A DNA stretch of 64,000 nt, from positions 398,935,630 through 398,999,629 of the forward strand of contig CM077668.1 of NCBI GenBank assembly GCA_039707655.1, in the 5' to 3' direction. The stretch is from Elymus sibiricus (taxonomy: Eukaryota; Streptophyta; Magnoliopsida; Poales; Poaceae). Both the position numbers and the translations under genes were made by a program. Shown piece after piece: positions 11,637 through 22,497 of this stretch (positions are counted from its first letter, which is position 1; the number at the start of each line of letters is the position of its first letter). Under the pieces are notes generated by a model that saw nothing but the letters and a program-made list of their open reading frames with translations, made no database searches and was not told the DNA's origin.

Positions 11637-11647
11637 GAAATTCTTCC

Positions 11648-13209
11648 TGCTACTTGCAGCTTGCGTTGGTATTATCCCCGAAGAGGAAGGGATGATGCAG
11701 CACAGCAGAGGTAAGTATTTCCCTCAGTTATGAAACCAAGGTTATCAATCCAGTAGGAGAACCACGCAACACCTCGTTAGCAGTACCTGCACACAAACAA
11801 CAAATCCTTGCACCGAACGCAAACGAGGGGTTGTCAATCCCTCAGCGGTTAATTGCAAGATTAAATTGTATGTGATAGATAGATAGATTGAAACAAAAAT
11901 ACAAAATAAAAAAAATAAAGAAAAAGTGCAGCAAGTATTTTTAGGGTTTTAGCAATATGATTTAGATAGACCCGGGGGCCATAGTTTTCACTAGAGGCTT
12001 CTCTCAAGAAAATAGCATACGGTGGCTAGACAAATTACTGTTGGGCGAAAAGCAAATAATCATGACGATATCCAAGGCAATGATCATGTATACAAGCATC
12101 ACGTCCGAGACAAGTAGACCGACTCCTGCCTGCATCTACTACTATTACTCCACACATCGACTGCTATCCAGCATGCATCTAGTGTATTAAGTCCATGAAG
12201 AACGGAGTAACGCCTTAAGAACGATGACATGATGTAGACAAGATAAACTCACGCATGAATAAACCCCATCTTGTTACCCTTAATAGCAATGATACATACG
12301 TGTCAGGTCCCTTTCTGTCACTGGGATTGAGCACCGCAAGATCGAACCCATTACAAAGCACCTCTTCCCATGGCAAGATAAATCAATCTAGTTGGCCAAA
12401 CCAAATCAATAGATCGGAGAAGAAATATGAAGCTATAATAATCATGCATATAAGATATCAGAGAAGACTCAAATAATATTCATGGATAATCTGATCATAA
12501 CCTCATAATTCATCGGATCCCAACAAACACACCACAAAAAGTGATTACATCAGATAAAACTCCAAGAACATCGAGGAGAACATTGTATTGAAGATCAAAA
12601 AGAGAGAAGAAGCCATGTAGCTACTAACTATGGACCCGAAGGTCTGTGGTAAACTACTCACGCATCATCGGAAGGGCAGCAAGGTTGATGTAGAGCCCCT
12701 CCGTGATCGATTCCCCCTCCGGGGGAGTACCGAAGAAGGCCTCCAGATGGGATCTCTTGAGAACAGAAACTTGCGGCGGCGGAAAAAGTATTTCGTGGCC
12801 TTCCTTGAGGGTTTCTGATTTTTGGGAATTTATAGTGGTGGAATTAGGTCAAACGGAGCGCTGTGAGCCCCACGAGGTACTAGGGCGTGCCTGCCCCCCC
12901 CCCCCAAGGCGCGCCCTGGTGCCTCATGGGCACCCCCTGGGGCTTCTGGCCTTCTCCCGAAGCTTCTAGTGTTTATCTTGTCCAGAAAAAAATCTCCAAA
13001 AAGTTTCGGGGCATTTGGACTTCGTTTCGTATTGATTTTCTGTAAAACAAAAAACAGGCAGAAAACAACAACTGGCACTATGCACTAAGTTAATAGGTTA
13101 GTCCCAAAAAATGATATATAATTGCTGTAAATGTATATAAAAACATCCAAGATTGATAATATAACAGCATGGAACAATCAAAAATTATAGATACGTTAGA
13201 GACGTGTCA
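11648..13209 (-). repeat. LTR 3, outer 5' LTR of the array
   Basis: The LTR is 1562 bp. It starts at 13209 with TGACACGTCTC, one change from the TGATACG of the other LTRs, and has a TATA box at 12827-12834 (minus). There is no PPT on its right side; position 13210 is already Sabrina-like LTR sequence. It is therefore the true outer end of the array. Confidence 0.87.
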
Positions 13210-13484
13210 TCCTCGAGAACGCTTTACTTACTATAAGAGATCGTTCCGGCTTGTCCTTCGCTATAAAAAGGATTGGTCCAACTTGCTGCACTCTTTGTTA
13301 CTATTGCTACTTGTCACTTGTTACAAATTATCTTGCTATCAAACTACTCGTTACCGATAATTTCAGTGCTTGCAGAAAACACCTTGCTGAAAACTGCTTG
13401 TCATTTCCTTCTGCTCCTCGTTGGGTTTGACACTCTTACTTATTGAAAGGACTACGATTGATCCCCTATACTTGTGGGTCAACA
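13210..13484 (+). repeat. 3' part of the Sabrina-like 5' LTR
   Basis: About 275 bp of an LTR ending in CTTGTGGGTCAACA, a form typical of Sabrina/WHAM LTR ends, 11 bp before the PBS. The upstream LTR part is absent at 13209/13210, where the array begins. Confidence 0.78.
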
Positions 13485-13495
13485 AGACTCTTTTC

Positions 13496-13513
13496 TGGTG
13501 CCGTTGCCGGGGA
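13496..13513 (+). other. Primer binding site of the Sabrina-like element
   Basis: TGGTGCCGTTGCCGGGGA is complementary to the tRNA-Asp 3' end with one mismatch (C to T at the fourth base). Confidence 0.85.
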
Positions 13514-13542
13514 GTGAAGCGCCTTTGGTGAGTGGAATTTGG

Positions 13543-14027
13543 TGTCGGTACCAAAACCGGCAGATCTCGGGTAGGGGGTCCGAACTATGGGTCAAGGAGT
13601 CGATGGTAACAGGGAACGTAGAGACAGCAATTAACCCAGGTTCGGGCCCTCTTGAGGAGGTAAAACCCTACGTCCTGCTTGATTGTATTGATGTGATTGT
13701 ATGAAGTTTACAGAGTTGATCTACCTCGAGATCGACTGGGCTAAAACCCTAGGTAATGATATCTCCCCTTCTACGGACTAGGCCTTCTGGTTTATATAGA
13801 CACCAGGAGGTCCTAGGGTTACACATGGTCGGTTACCATCAGGGGACAAACATGCCGATTATGCCAATTGTTTCTTGGAGGAGACGCCATGTCTTCGGAG
13901 GTTTCCTTCTGATGCACGGGGTCTTCCACAATCCGGCATTCCATCGACGTGTAGAGGGCGGCCCACCAACCCGGCCTACGAGAGATAGGCCGGCAGCCCG
14001 AGTACCCCCTAGTCCGGGACACCCTCA
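13543..14027 (-). repeat. Left (3') LTR of element A
   Basis: This 485-bp LTR is bounded by TG and CA and matches 29076-29560. The minus-strand TATA box (TATATAAA) lies at 13791-13798. Confidence 0.88.
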
Positions 14028-14041
14028 GTAGCCCCCGAACT
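14028..14041 (-). other. Polypurine tract of element A
   Basis: The minus strand reads GTTCGGGGGCTAC immediately before the LTR. The same tract borders the left LTR of element B at 30154-30166. Confidence 0.7.
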
Positions 14042-14488
14042 AGTCTTCGAAGCCGAGGTAGACGCCGAACACCATTGGCTTCGTGGACCAGTTCACTTTC
14101 CTCTGCGACACCGGTAACAGGCCTGTATTACTCCGAGTTGTATTCTCAAGCATTGTCCGGTCGTACATACGTCGAACTGTACCTCGGTAACGAAGTATAA
14201 TAATAACTTAGCCCCGAAGGCTAGCCGCTTCGGCGTGAACAGTGTTCTCATCTGACAACTTTTACCGAAGGGTCACACCTTGCCACAACCGCAAGTTGGT
14301 TTATGACAAACTTGATTCGCAATTCGAGGCGGTTTTCATTGGCACATTCCATCGATATGGAGATCGTGTCCTGTTTTCAAGGGATATGATCAATAATCCG
14401 CCTTACCCCACGCGCGCATAATGGCACGGTTACATGGGGAAATGGCGGGGACTGCGGCGCAGTAAAAGGACCGTGAGTTTTTACAGCC

Positions 14489-14498
14489 CATAAAAGGG
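14489..14498 (+). promoter_or_regulatory. TATA-like box for the antisense gene of element A
   Basis: CATAAAAGG lies about 135 bp before the aORF ATG and is conserved at the matching place in element B (30597-30606). This suggests plus-strand transcription independent of the minus-oriented LTR promoter. Confidence 0.5.
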
Positions 14499-15114
14499 GC
14501 GCAACCTTTATTCCTTTCGCACGCTCTTGTTTCCCCCTTTCGCCATTGCTTTCCCCATCTCTTGAGCTCCAACGCCCAGATCCGCTCTCCCTCCTAAAAA
14601 CTTTTCCATCCACCCGCCTAATTCAGCAATGGCGGGTTCCGGATCCAAGGGCAAGTGGGAGGCGTCCGTTGTCACTGAAAGCGCCATCATGGAGTTGAAG
14701 GGTGCGGGATATCTCCCCGCCGACGTAGCCCACCGTGCTCCAGAGGCCAGCCAGGCCGTCCCCACGCCGCGATAGGGCGAAAGGGTGGTGTTCATCCCCC
14801 ACTTGCTCCGAGGTTTGGGATTTCCCCTTCACCCCTTCGTCAGGGGTCTCATGTTCTTTTACGGGCTTGACTTCCATGATCTCGCGCCGAATTCCTTTCT
14901 TCATATCTCGGCCTTCATCATTATTTGTGAAGCCTTTCTCCAGATCCGGCCACACTTCGGCCTATGGCTGAAGGTCTTCAATATCAAGCCGAAGATCGTC
15001 GACGGCCAACAAGCGGACTGTGGGGGTGCTATGGTCAGCAAACTCCCCCGAGTGGAATGGCCAGATGGTACCTTCATCGAGACCGTCAAGGTATGGCAAA
15101 AGAAGTGGTTCTAT

Positions 15115-17183
15115 TGCAGGGGAACGTTGCATGGGAAACAAAATTTTTCCTACGCACACACAAGATCTATCCATGGTGATGAGCATCTACGAGAGGGAGA
15201 GTGGATCTACATACCCTTGTAGATCGCTAAGCGGAAGCGTTAAGAAACGCGGTTGATGTAGTCGAACGTCTCTGCGATCCAAATCGCAAGTCGTCCCTCG
15301 ATCCAAGCACGATCCAGCGCCGAACGGACGGCACCTCCGCGTTCAACACACGTACGGCTTGATGACGATCTCCGCCTTCTTGATCCAGCAAGAGGGAGCG
15401 GAGAAGAAGAAGAGTTCCAGCAGCACGATGGCGTGGTGGTATTGATGAAGAACTATTTCAGCAGGGCTTCGCCTAAGCACTACTGAAATTATGACGTAGG
15501 AGGAACTAGAGGTTGCCGGCACACGGCTTAGGGCAATCTAATTGTGTCTCGTGTGCTAGCCCTGCCCCTCTATTTATATGTTGAGCCTTGGGGTCTAAAC
15601 TTGGAGTAAAAGCCTCCTCCAGGTCGGTTTTGCCCGCACAAGGTCGGTTTGGCCCGCAGGGAAAGAGTCCATCTCGGATCCCTGCAGTACCGTGCACAAG
15701 CGGTAGTACCGCTTACGATAAGCGGTAGTACCGCTTGACCAGCTTAAGCGGTAGTACCGCTGACGATAAGCGGTAGTACCGCTTTACCAGCTTAAGCGGT
15801 AGTACCGCTGACGATAAGCGGTAGTACCGCTTGACCAGCTTAAGCGGTAGTACCGCTGACGATAAGCGGTAGTACCGCTTTACCAGCTTAAGCGATAGTA
15901 CCGCTGACGATAAGCGGTAGTACCGCTTTACCAGCTTAAGCGGTAGTACCGCTGATACAGTAGCGGTAGTACCGCTTAACCAGCTTAAGCGGTAGTACCA
16001 CTGCTACAGTAGCGGTAGTACTGCCTTACCAGCTTAAGGCAGTAGCAAAACTTCCTTTTGCACTTTCCAATACCTCGTGGGCTTTATCCCTTTGGCCCAT
16101 ATTAAGTGTTGCTGCACCCGAACACTTCGGTAAACATCCGGAACCCCTTTCCGGTGAATTCCGGAACCCTTCCGGTAACCAAAAACACTATTATCACATA
16201 TATCAATTTTTACCTCCGGACTATTCCGGAGATCCTCGTCATGTCCGGGATCTTATCCGGGACCCCGAACAACTTTCGGTCACCAACAAAATAACTCAAC
16301 TATACTAATCGGCACCAAACGTTAAGTGTGTAGACCCTGCGGGTTCGAGAACTATGTAGACATGACCGAGACACCTCTACGGTCAATAACCAATAGCGGG
16401 ACCTGGATGCCCATATTGGCTCCTACATATTCTACGAAGATCTTTATCGTTTGAACCTCTATGTCAAGGATTCAGTTAATCCCGTATGCTGTTCCTTTTG
16501 TTCTTCGGTATGTTACTTGCCCGAGATTCGATCGTCGGTATCTCTATACCTAGTTCAATCTCGTTACCGGCAAGTCTCTTTACTCGTTCCGTAATACAAG
16601 ATCTCGTGGCTAACACTTTAGTCACATTGCTTGCAAGGCTCATTTGTGATGTTGTATTACCGAGTGGGCCCTGAGATACCTCTCCGTCACACGGAGTAAC
16701 AAATCCCAGTCTTGATCCATGCCAACCCAACAGACACCCTCGGAGATACCTGTAGAGCACCTTTATAGTCACCCAGTTACGTTGCGACGTTTGATACACA
16801 CAAGGTATTCCTCTGGTGTTAGTGAGTTGCATGATCTCATGGTCATAGGAACAGATACTTGACATGCAGAAAACAATAGCAATAAACTGATACGATCATA
16901 TGCTACGTTCGTAGTTTGGGTCTTGTCCATTACATCATTCTCCTAATGATGTGATCCCGTTATCAAATGACATCTCATGTCAATGGCTAGGAAACCTTAA
17001 CCATCTTTGATTAACGAGCTAGTCAACTAGAGGCTTACTAGGGACACAGTGTTGTCTATGTACCCACACATGTATTTGAGTTTCCAATCAATACAATTAT
17101 AGCATGGATAATAAACGATTATCATGAACAAGGAAATATAATAATAACTAATTTATTATTGCCTCTAGGGCATATTTCCAACA
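15115..17183 (-). repeat. Left (3') LTR of the copia element
   Basis: This LTR is bounded by TG and CA. The minus-strand TATA box TATAAATA is at 15571-15578. It contains an expanded array of a palindromic repeat at 15694-16045. The small open frames in it are not genes. Confidence 0.92.
15694..16045. repeat. Hairpin minisatellite, core AGCGGTAGTACCGCT (expanded copy)
   Basis: The near-palindromic 15-mer AGCGGTAGTACCGCT recurs many times, separated alternately by GACGATA and by TTTACCAGCTTA or TTGACCAGCTTA spacers, giving a unit of about 50 bp. It lies downstream of the LTR TATA box on the upstream side in element sense. The other LTR has about 143 bp less. Confidence 0.85.
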
Positions 17184-17198
17184 GTCTCCCACTTGCAC
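17184..17198 (-). other. Polypurine tract of the copia element
   Basis: The minus strand reads AAGTGGGAGAC directly before the LTR start TGTTGG. Confidence 0.75.
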
Positions 17199-17233
17199 TA
17201 GAGTCAATAATCTAGTTCACATCACTATGTGAT

Positions 17234-20200
17234 TTACATTGTAATGAATCGAACACCCATGCAGTTCTGGTGTTGTTCATGTTTAGCCCTTGGAAGAGGT
17301 TTAGTCATCGGATCTGCAACATTCAGATCCGTGTGTACTTTGCAAATATTTATGTCGTCCTCCTTGATGTAATCGCGGATGGAATTGAAGCGTCGCTTTA
17401 TGTGTCTGGTCCTCTTGTGAAATCTTGGTTCCTTGGCTAGAGCAATGGCACTAGTGTTATCACAAAATAGAGTCATTGGGTTAAGCGCACTAGGCACTAC
17501 TCCAAGATCTGTCATGAACTCCTTCATCCAGACACCTTCCTTCGCCTCCTCCGAGGCTGCGATGTACTCCGCTTAGCATGTAGAATCAGCTACCACGCTT
17601 TGCTTGGAACTGCACCAGCTAACCGCACCCCCATTAAGAATAAATACGTATCCGGTTTGAGACTTAGAGTCATCCGGATCAGTGTCAAAGCTTGCATCGA
17701 CGTAACCCTTTACGATGAGCTCTTGATCACCTCCATAAACGAGAAACATGTCCTTAGTCCTTTTCAGGTACTTCAGGATATTCTTGACCGCCGTCCAGTG
17801 TTCCATTCCTGGATCACTTTGAAACCTTCCGACCATACTTATGGCAAGGCTGACATCGGGTCTTGTGCACAGCATTGCATACATAATAGAGCCTATGGCT
17901 GAAGCATAGGGGATGACACTCATCTTTTCTCTATCTTCTGCAGTCACTAGGCATTGAGTCTTACTCAACTTCACACCTTGCAAAACAGGCAAGAACCCCT
18001 TCTTGGACTGATCCATTTTGAACTTCTTCAAAATCTTATCAAGGTATGTGCTTTGTGAAAGTCCTATTAAGCGTCTTGATCTATCTCTATAGATCTTGAT
18101 GCCTAATATGAAAGCAGCTTCTCCTAGGTCCTTCATTGAAAAACTCTTGTTCAAATATTCCTTCACGCTTTCCAACATTTCTATATTGTTTCCAATCAGC
18201 AATATGTCATCCACATATAATATTAGAAACGCTATAGAGCTCCCACTCACTTTCTTGTAAATACAAGCTTCTCCGTAAACTTGTATAAACTCGAACGCTT
18301 TGATCACTTCATCAAAGCGAAGATTCCAACTCCGAGATGCTTGCACCAGTCCATAAATGGATCGCTGGAGTTTGCAAACTTTGTCAGCATTCTCTGGATC
18401 GATAAAACCTTCTAGTTGCATCATATACAACTCTTCCTTAAGGAAACCGTTAAGGAATGCTGTTTTGACATCCATCTGCCAAATTTCATAATTGAAAAAG
18501 GCAGCTATTGCTAACATGATTCTGACGGACTTAAGCATCGCTACGGGTGAGAAGGTCTCATCGTAGTCAACTCCTTGAACTTGTGAAAAATCCTTTGCCA
18601 CAAGTCGAGCTTTATAGACGGTGACATTATCGTCCGCGTCCGTCTTCCTCTTAAAGATCCATTTGTTCTGAATGGCCTTACGCCCTTCAGGTAATACTTC
18701 CAAAGTCCATACTTTGTTTTCATACATGGATCCCATCTCGGATTTCATGGACTCTAACCACTTCTCGGAATCCGGGCCCATCATCGCTTCTCCATAGCTC
18801 GTAGGTTCATCGTTGTCTAACAACATGACCTCTAAGACAGGGTTGCCGTACCACTCGGGAGCAGTACGCGTCCTTGTCGACCTACGAGGTTCGATAGCAA
18901 CTTGATCCAAAGCTTCATGATCATCATCATTAACTTCCTCTTCAGCTAATGTAGGCTCCACAGAAACAACTTTCTGCACTGCGCTCCTCTCAGGTTGAAG
19001 TAAAGGTTCAACAACCTCATCAAGTTCTATCTTCCTCCCACTCAATTCTTTCGAGAGAAACTCTTTCTCAAGAAATGTTCCGTTTTTAGCGACAAACACT
19101 TTGCCTTCGGATCTGAGATAGAAGGTATACCCAACTGTCTCTTTTGGGTATCCTATGAAGACGCATTTCTCCGCTTTGGGTTCCAGCTTTTCAGGCTGAA
19201 GCTTTTTGACATAAGCATCACATCCCCAAATTTTAAGAAACGACAGCTTTGGCTTCTTGCCAAACCAAAGTTCATATGGCGTTGTCTCAACGGATTTCGA
19301 TGGTGCCCTATTTAAAGTGAATGCAGCTGTCTCTAATGCATAACCCCAAAACGATAGTGGCAAATCGGCAAGAGACATCATAGATCGCACCATATCCAAT
19401 AAAGTTCGATTACGACGTTCGGACACACCATTACACTGTGGTGTTCCAGGCGGTGTCAGTTGTGAAACAATTCCACATTGTCTTAAGTGACTGCCAAACT
19501 CATAACTCAGATATTCTCCTCCTCGATCAGATCGTAGGAATTTAATCTTCTTGTTACGATGATTCTCAACTTCACTCTGAAATTGTTTGAACTTTTCAAA
19601 CGTTTCAGACTTGTGTTTCATTAAGTAAATATACCCATATCTACTTAAGTCATCAGTGAAGGTGAGAAAGTAACGATAACCACCGCGCGCCTCAATGCTC
19701 ATTGGACCGCACACATCAGTATGTATGATTTCCAATAAGTCACTTGCCCGTTCCATTGTTCCAGAGAACGGCGTTTTAGTCATCTTGCCTAAGAGGCATG
19801 GCTCACATGTGTCAAGTGATTCAAAATCAAGTGACTCCAAAAGTCCATCAGCATGGAGCTTCCTCATGCGTTTTACGCCAATATGACCTAAACGGCAGTG
19901 CCACAAGAAAGTGGTATTATCATTATCAATCCTACATCTTTTGGCATCAATGTTATGAACATGTGTATCATTACTATCGAGATTCAATAAGAATAAACCG
20001 CTTACATTGGGTGCATGACCATAAAAGATATTACCCATATAAATAGAACAACCATTATTCTCTGATTTAAATGAGTAACCGTCTTGCAATAAACAAGATC
20101 CAGATATAATGTTCATGCTTAACGCAGGCACCAAATAACACTTATTTAGGTTCATCACTAATCCCGACGGTAATCGAAGAGCGAGCGTGCCGACGGCGAT

Positions 20201-21217
20201 CACATCAACCTTGGAACCATTTCCCACGCGCATCGTCACTTCGTCCTTCGCCAGCCTCCGTCTATTCCGCAGTTCCTGTTTAGAGTTGCAAATATGAGCA
20301 ACTGCACCGGTATCAAATACCTAGGCACTACAACGAGGGTTGGTAAGGAACATATCAATAACATGTATATCATATATACCTTGTTTGTTGTTGGCCGCCT
20401 TCTTGTCAGCCAAATACTTGGGGCAGTTCCGCTTCCAGTGTCCAGTTCCCTTGCAATGAAAGCACTCAGTTTCTGGTTTGGGTCCAGCCTTGGGTTTCTT
20501 CACAGGAGCAGCAACTGCTTTGCCACCCTTCTTAGATTTACCCTTCTTACCCTTGCCATTTTTCTTGAAACTAGTGGTTTTATTGACCATCAACACTTGA
20601 TGCTCCTTCTGAATTTCAGACTCAGCGGCTTTCAGCATCGCAAACAGCTCGGCGACTGACTTGTTCATCCCGTGCATGTTATAGTTCAACACGAAGCTCT
20701 TGTAGCTAGGTGGCAATGATTGAAGAACTCTGTCAGTGATAGCCTCTGGCGGAAGGGGCATCCCCAATTCAGCCAGACGGGTGGAGTACCCAGACATTCT
20801 GAGCACGTGATCACTGATAGACCCGTTCTCCTCCATCTTGCAAGTATAGAACTTATCAGAGATCTCATATCTCTCGATCCGGGCATTCTTCTGAAAGATA
20901 AACTTCAACTCCTGGAACATCTCATATGCTCCATGACGTTCAAAACGTCTTTGAAGTCCCGGTTCTAAGCCATACAACATTGCACATTGAACTATTGAGT
21001 AATCATCAGAACGAGCCTGCCAGGCGTTCACAACGTCTAGAGACTCAACTGGAGCGGGTGGATCACCAAGCGGTGCATCAAGTACATAAGCCTTCTGGGA
21101 AGCCGTAAGGATAATCCTTAGATTACGGGCCCAGTCCACAAAGTTACTTCCATCATCTTTCAACTTAGCTTTCTCTAGGAACGCATTAAAATTCAGGGGT
21201 GCTACTGCGCGAGCCAT
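17234..21217 (-). pseudogene. Copia gag-pol polyprotein, near full length with two internal stops
   Basis: Gag starts at 21217 (MARAVAPLNF). It has the UBN2-like capsid region and a CCHC knuckle (CFHCKGTGHWKRNC, about 20424-20465). Protease follows (FDTGAVAHIC, about 20300), then integrase with HCRLGH and a DDE core (about 19900-19150), RT with YVDDILLI (about 18200), and RNase H (to about 17300, ending CMGVRFITM). The PR-IN-RT-RH order is Ty1/copia. A TAG at 20321-20323 sits where tryptophan is expected before the protease DTG, and a TAA at 17573-17575 replaces the glutamate of the RNase H DST(x)EAEY motif. No frameshift is seen in about 4 kb. The parent copy must have been active recently. 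Confidence 0.9.
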
Positions 21218-22484
21218 GATCTACAACATAAATATAGCAAAGACAACTTAGACTATTGTTCAAGATAATGAGTTTAATTAATCATATTACTTAAAAACTC
21301 CCACTCAAATTGACATCCCTCCGGTCATTCGAGTGTAACATGATCCAAATCCACCAACTCAAGTCCGATCATCACGTGAGTCGAGGTGGTTTCAATGGTG
21401 AACATCTTCATGTTGATCATATCTACTATATGACTCATGTTCGACCTTTCGGTCTCTTGTGTTCCGAGGCCATGTCTGTACATGCTAGGCTCGTCAAGTT
21501 TAACCCGAGTGTTCCGCGTGTGCAACATGGCTTGCACCCGTTGTATGTGAACGTGGAGTCTATCACACCCGATCATCACGGCGTGTCTCGAAACGACGAA
21601 CTTTCGCAACGGTGCACACTCGGGGAGAACACAATTTATCTTGAAATTTAAGTGAGGGATCACCTTATAATGCTACCGTCGTCCTAAGCAAAATAAGATG
21701 CATAAAAGGATTAACATCACATGCAAATCATAAGTGACATGATATGGCCATGAACTTGTGCTTTTGATCTCCATCTCCAAAGCACCGGCATGATCTCCAT
21801 CGTCACCGGCATGACACCATGATCTCCATCATCTTGATCTCTATCAACGTGTCGCCATGAGGTTGTCGCGCCGACTGTTGCTCCCACGACTATTGCTAAC
21901 GTTTAGCGATAAAGTAAAGCATTACATAGCACTTAATGATTGACACGCAGGTCATACAATAATTAAAGACAACTCTATGGCTCCTGCCAGTTGCCGTACT
22001 CATCGACATGCAAGTCGTGATATTCTATACAACACATGATCATCTCATACATCACATATATCTCATCATGTAATTGGCCATATCACATCACAACATACCC
22101 TGCAAAAACAAGTTAGACGTCCTCTAATTGTTGTTGCAAATTTTACGTGGCTGCTACGGGTTTGCAAGAACCGTTCTTACCTACGCAAAACCACAACATG
22201 GTGTAGTGATTGCTTTTTGATCTTCTAAAAGAACCCTCTTCATTGAAATCGATTCAACTAAAGTGAGAGAGACAGACACCCGCTAGCCATCTTTATGCAA
22301 CGAAGTAACATGTTAGTTGAAGGAACCTGTCTCGCGTAAGTGTACGCGTAATGTCGGTCCGGGCCGCTTCATCTCACAGTACCGCCGAATCAAATATCAA
22401 CTAGTAACGGCAAGCAATATGTATACACCCACGCCCAAAACTCGTTTGTGTTCTACTCGAGATCTCATCTACGCATAGACCTAG
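21218..22484 (-). other. Untranslated leader of the copia element
   Basis: About 1.27 kb lies between the PBS and the gag start. It is AT-rich with no convincing coding frame. BARE-type elements normally have a leader of this size that carries packaging and dimerisation signals; I cannot identify those here. Confidence 0.7.
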
Positions 22485-22497
22485 CTCATGATGCCAC
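22485..22497 (-). other. Degenerate initiator tRNA-Met primer binding site
   Basis: The minus strand next to the right LTR reads TGGCATCATGAGC, which resembles TGGTATCAGAGC with one substitution and one inserted T. Confidence 0.6.

Larger units (their letters stand above)
1..13209 (-). mobile_element. Tandem array of non-autonomous Athila-like Ty3/gypsy element (LTR-internal-LTR-internal-LTR)
   Basis: Read on the minus strand, three LTRs (1006-2569, 6496-8057, 11648-13209) alternate with internal regions 2570-6495 and 8058-11647 and a third cut by position 1. The middle LTR has a polypurine tract on one side and a PBS on the other, so it serves as the 3' LTR of one unit and the 5' LTR of the next. 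PBSs match the 3' end of plant tRNA-Asp, which is typical of the Athila lineage. Each internal region has one ORF ending in an aspartic protease and no RT, RNase H or integrase. The array abuts the truncated Sabrina-like LTR at 13210; its left end and target duplication lie outside the window. The usual explanation is unequal recombination between LTRs. Triticeae families of this type include Fatima, WHAM and Sabrina; I do not assign one. Confidence 0.88.

Noticed and set aside
1..13209. Segmental duplication of ordinary DNA as an explanation for the roughly 5.2-5.5-kb tandem.
   Set aside because: Unit boundaries fall exactly at LTR edges next to PBS and PPT, which points to LTR recombination.
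15694..16045. A CRISPR-like array, because of regularly spaced palindromic repeats.
   Set aside because: The spacers are themselves repeated, the block is within a plant LTR, and it occurs in both LTRs.
15506..16865. Repeated frames in both copia LTRs (also at 22890-24105) that look like conserved proteins.
   Set aside because: Similarity between them is simply LTR identity; LTRs of this group are non-coding.
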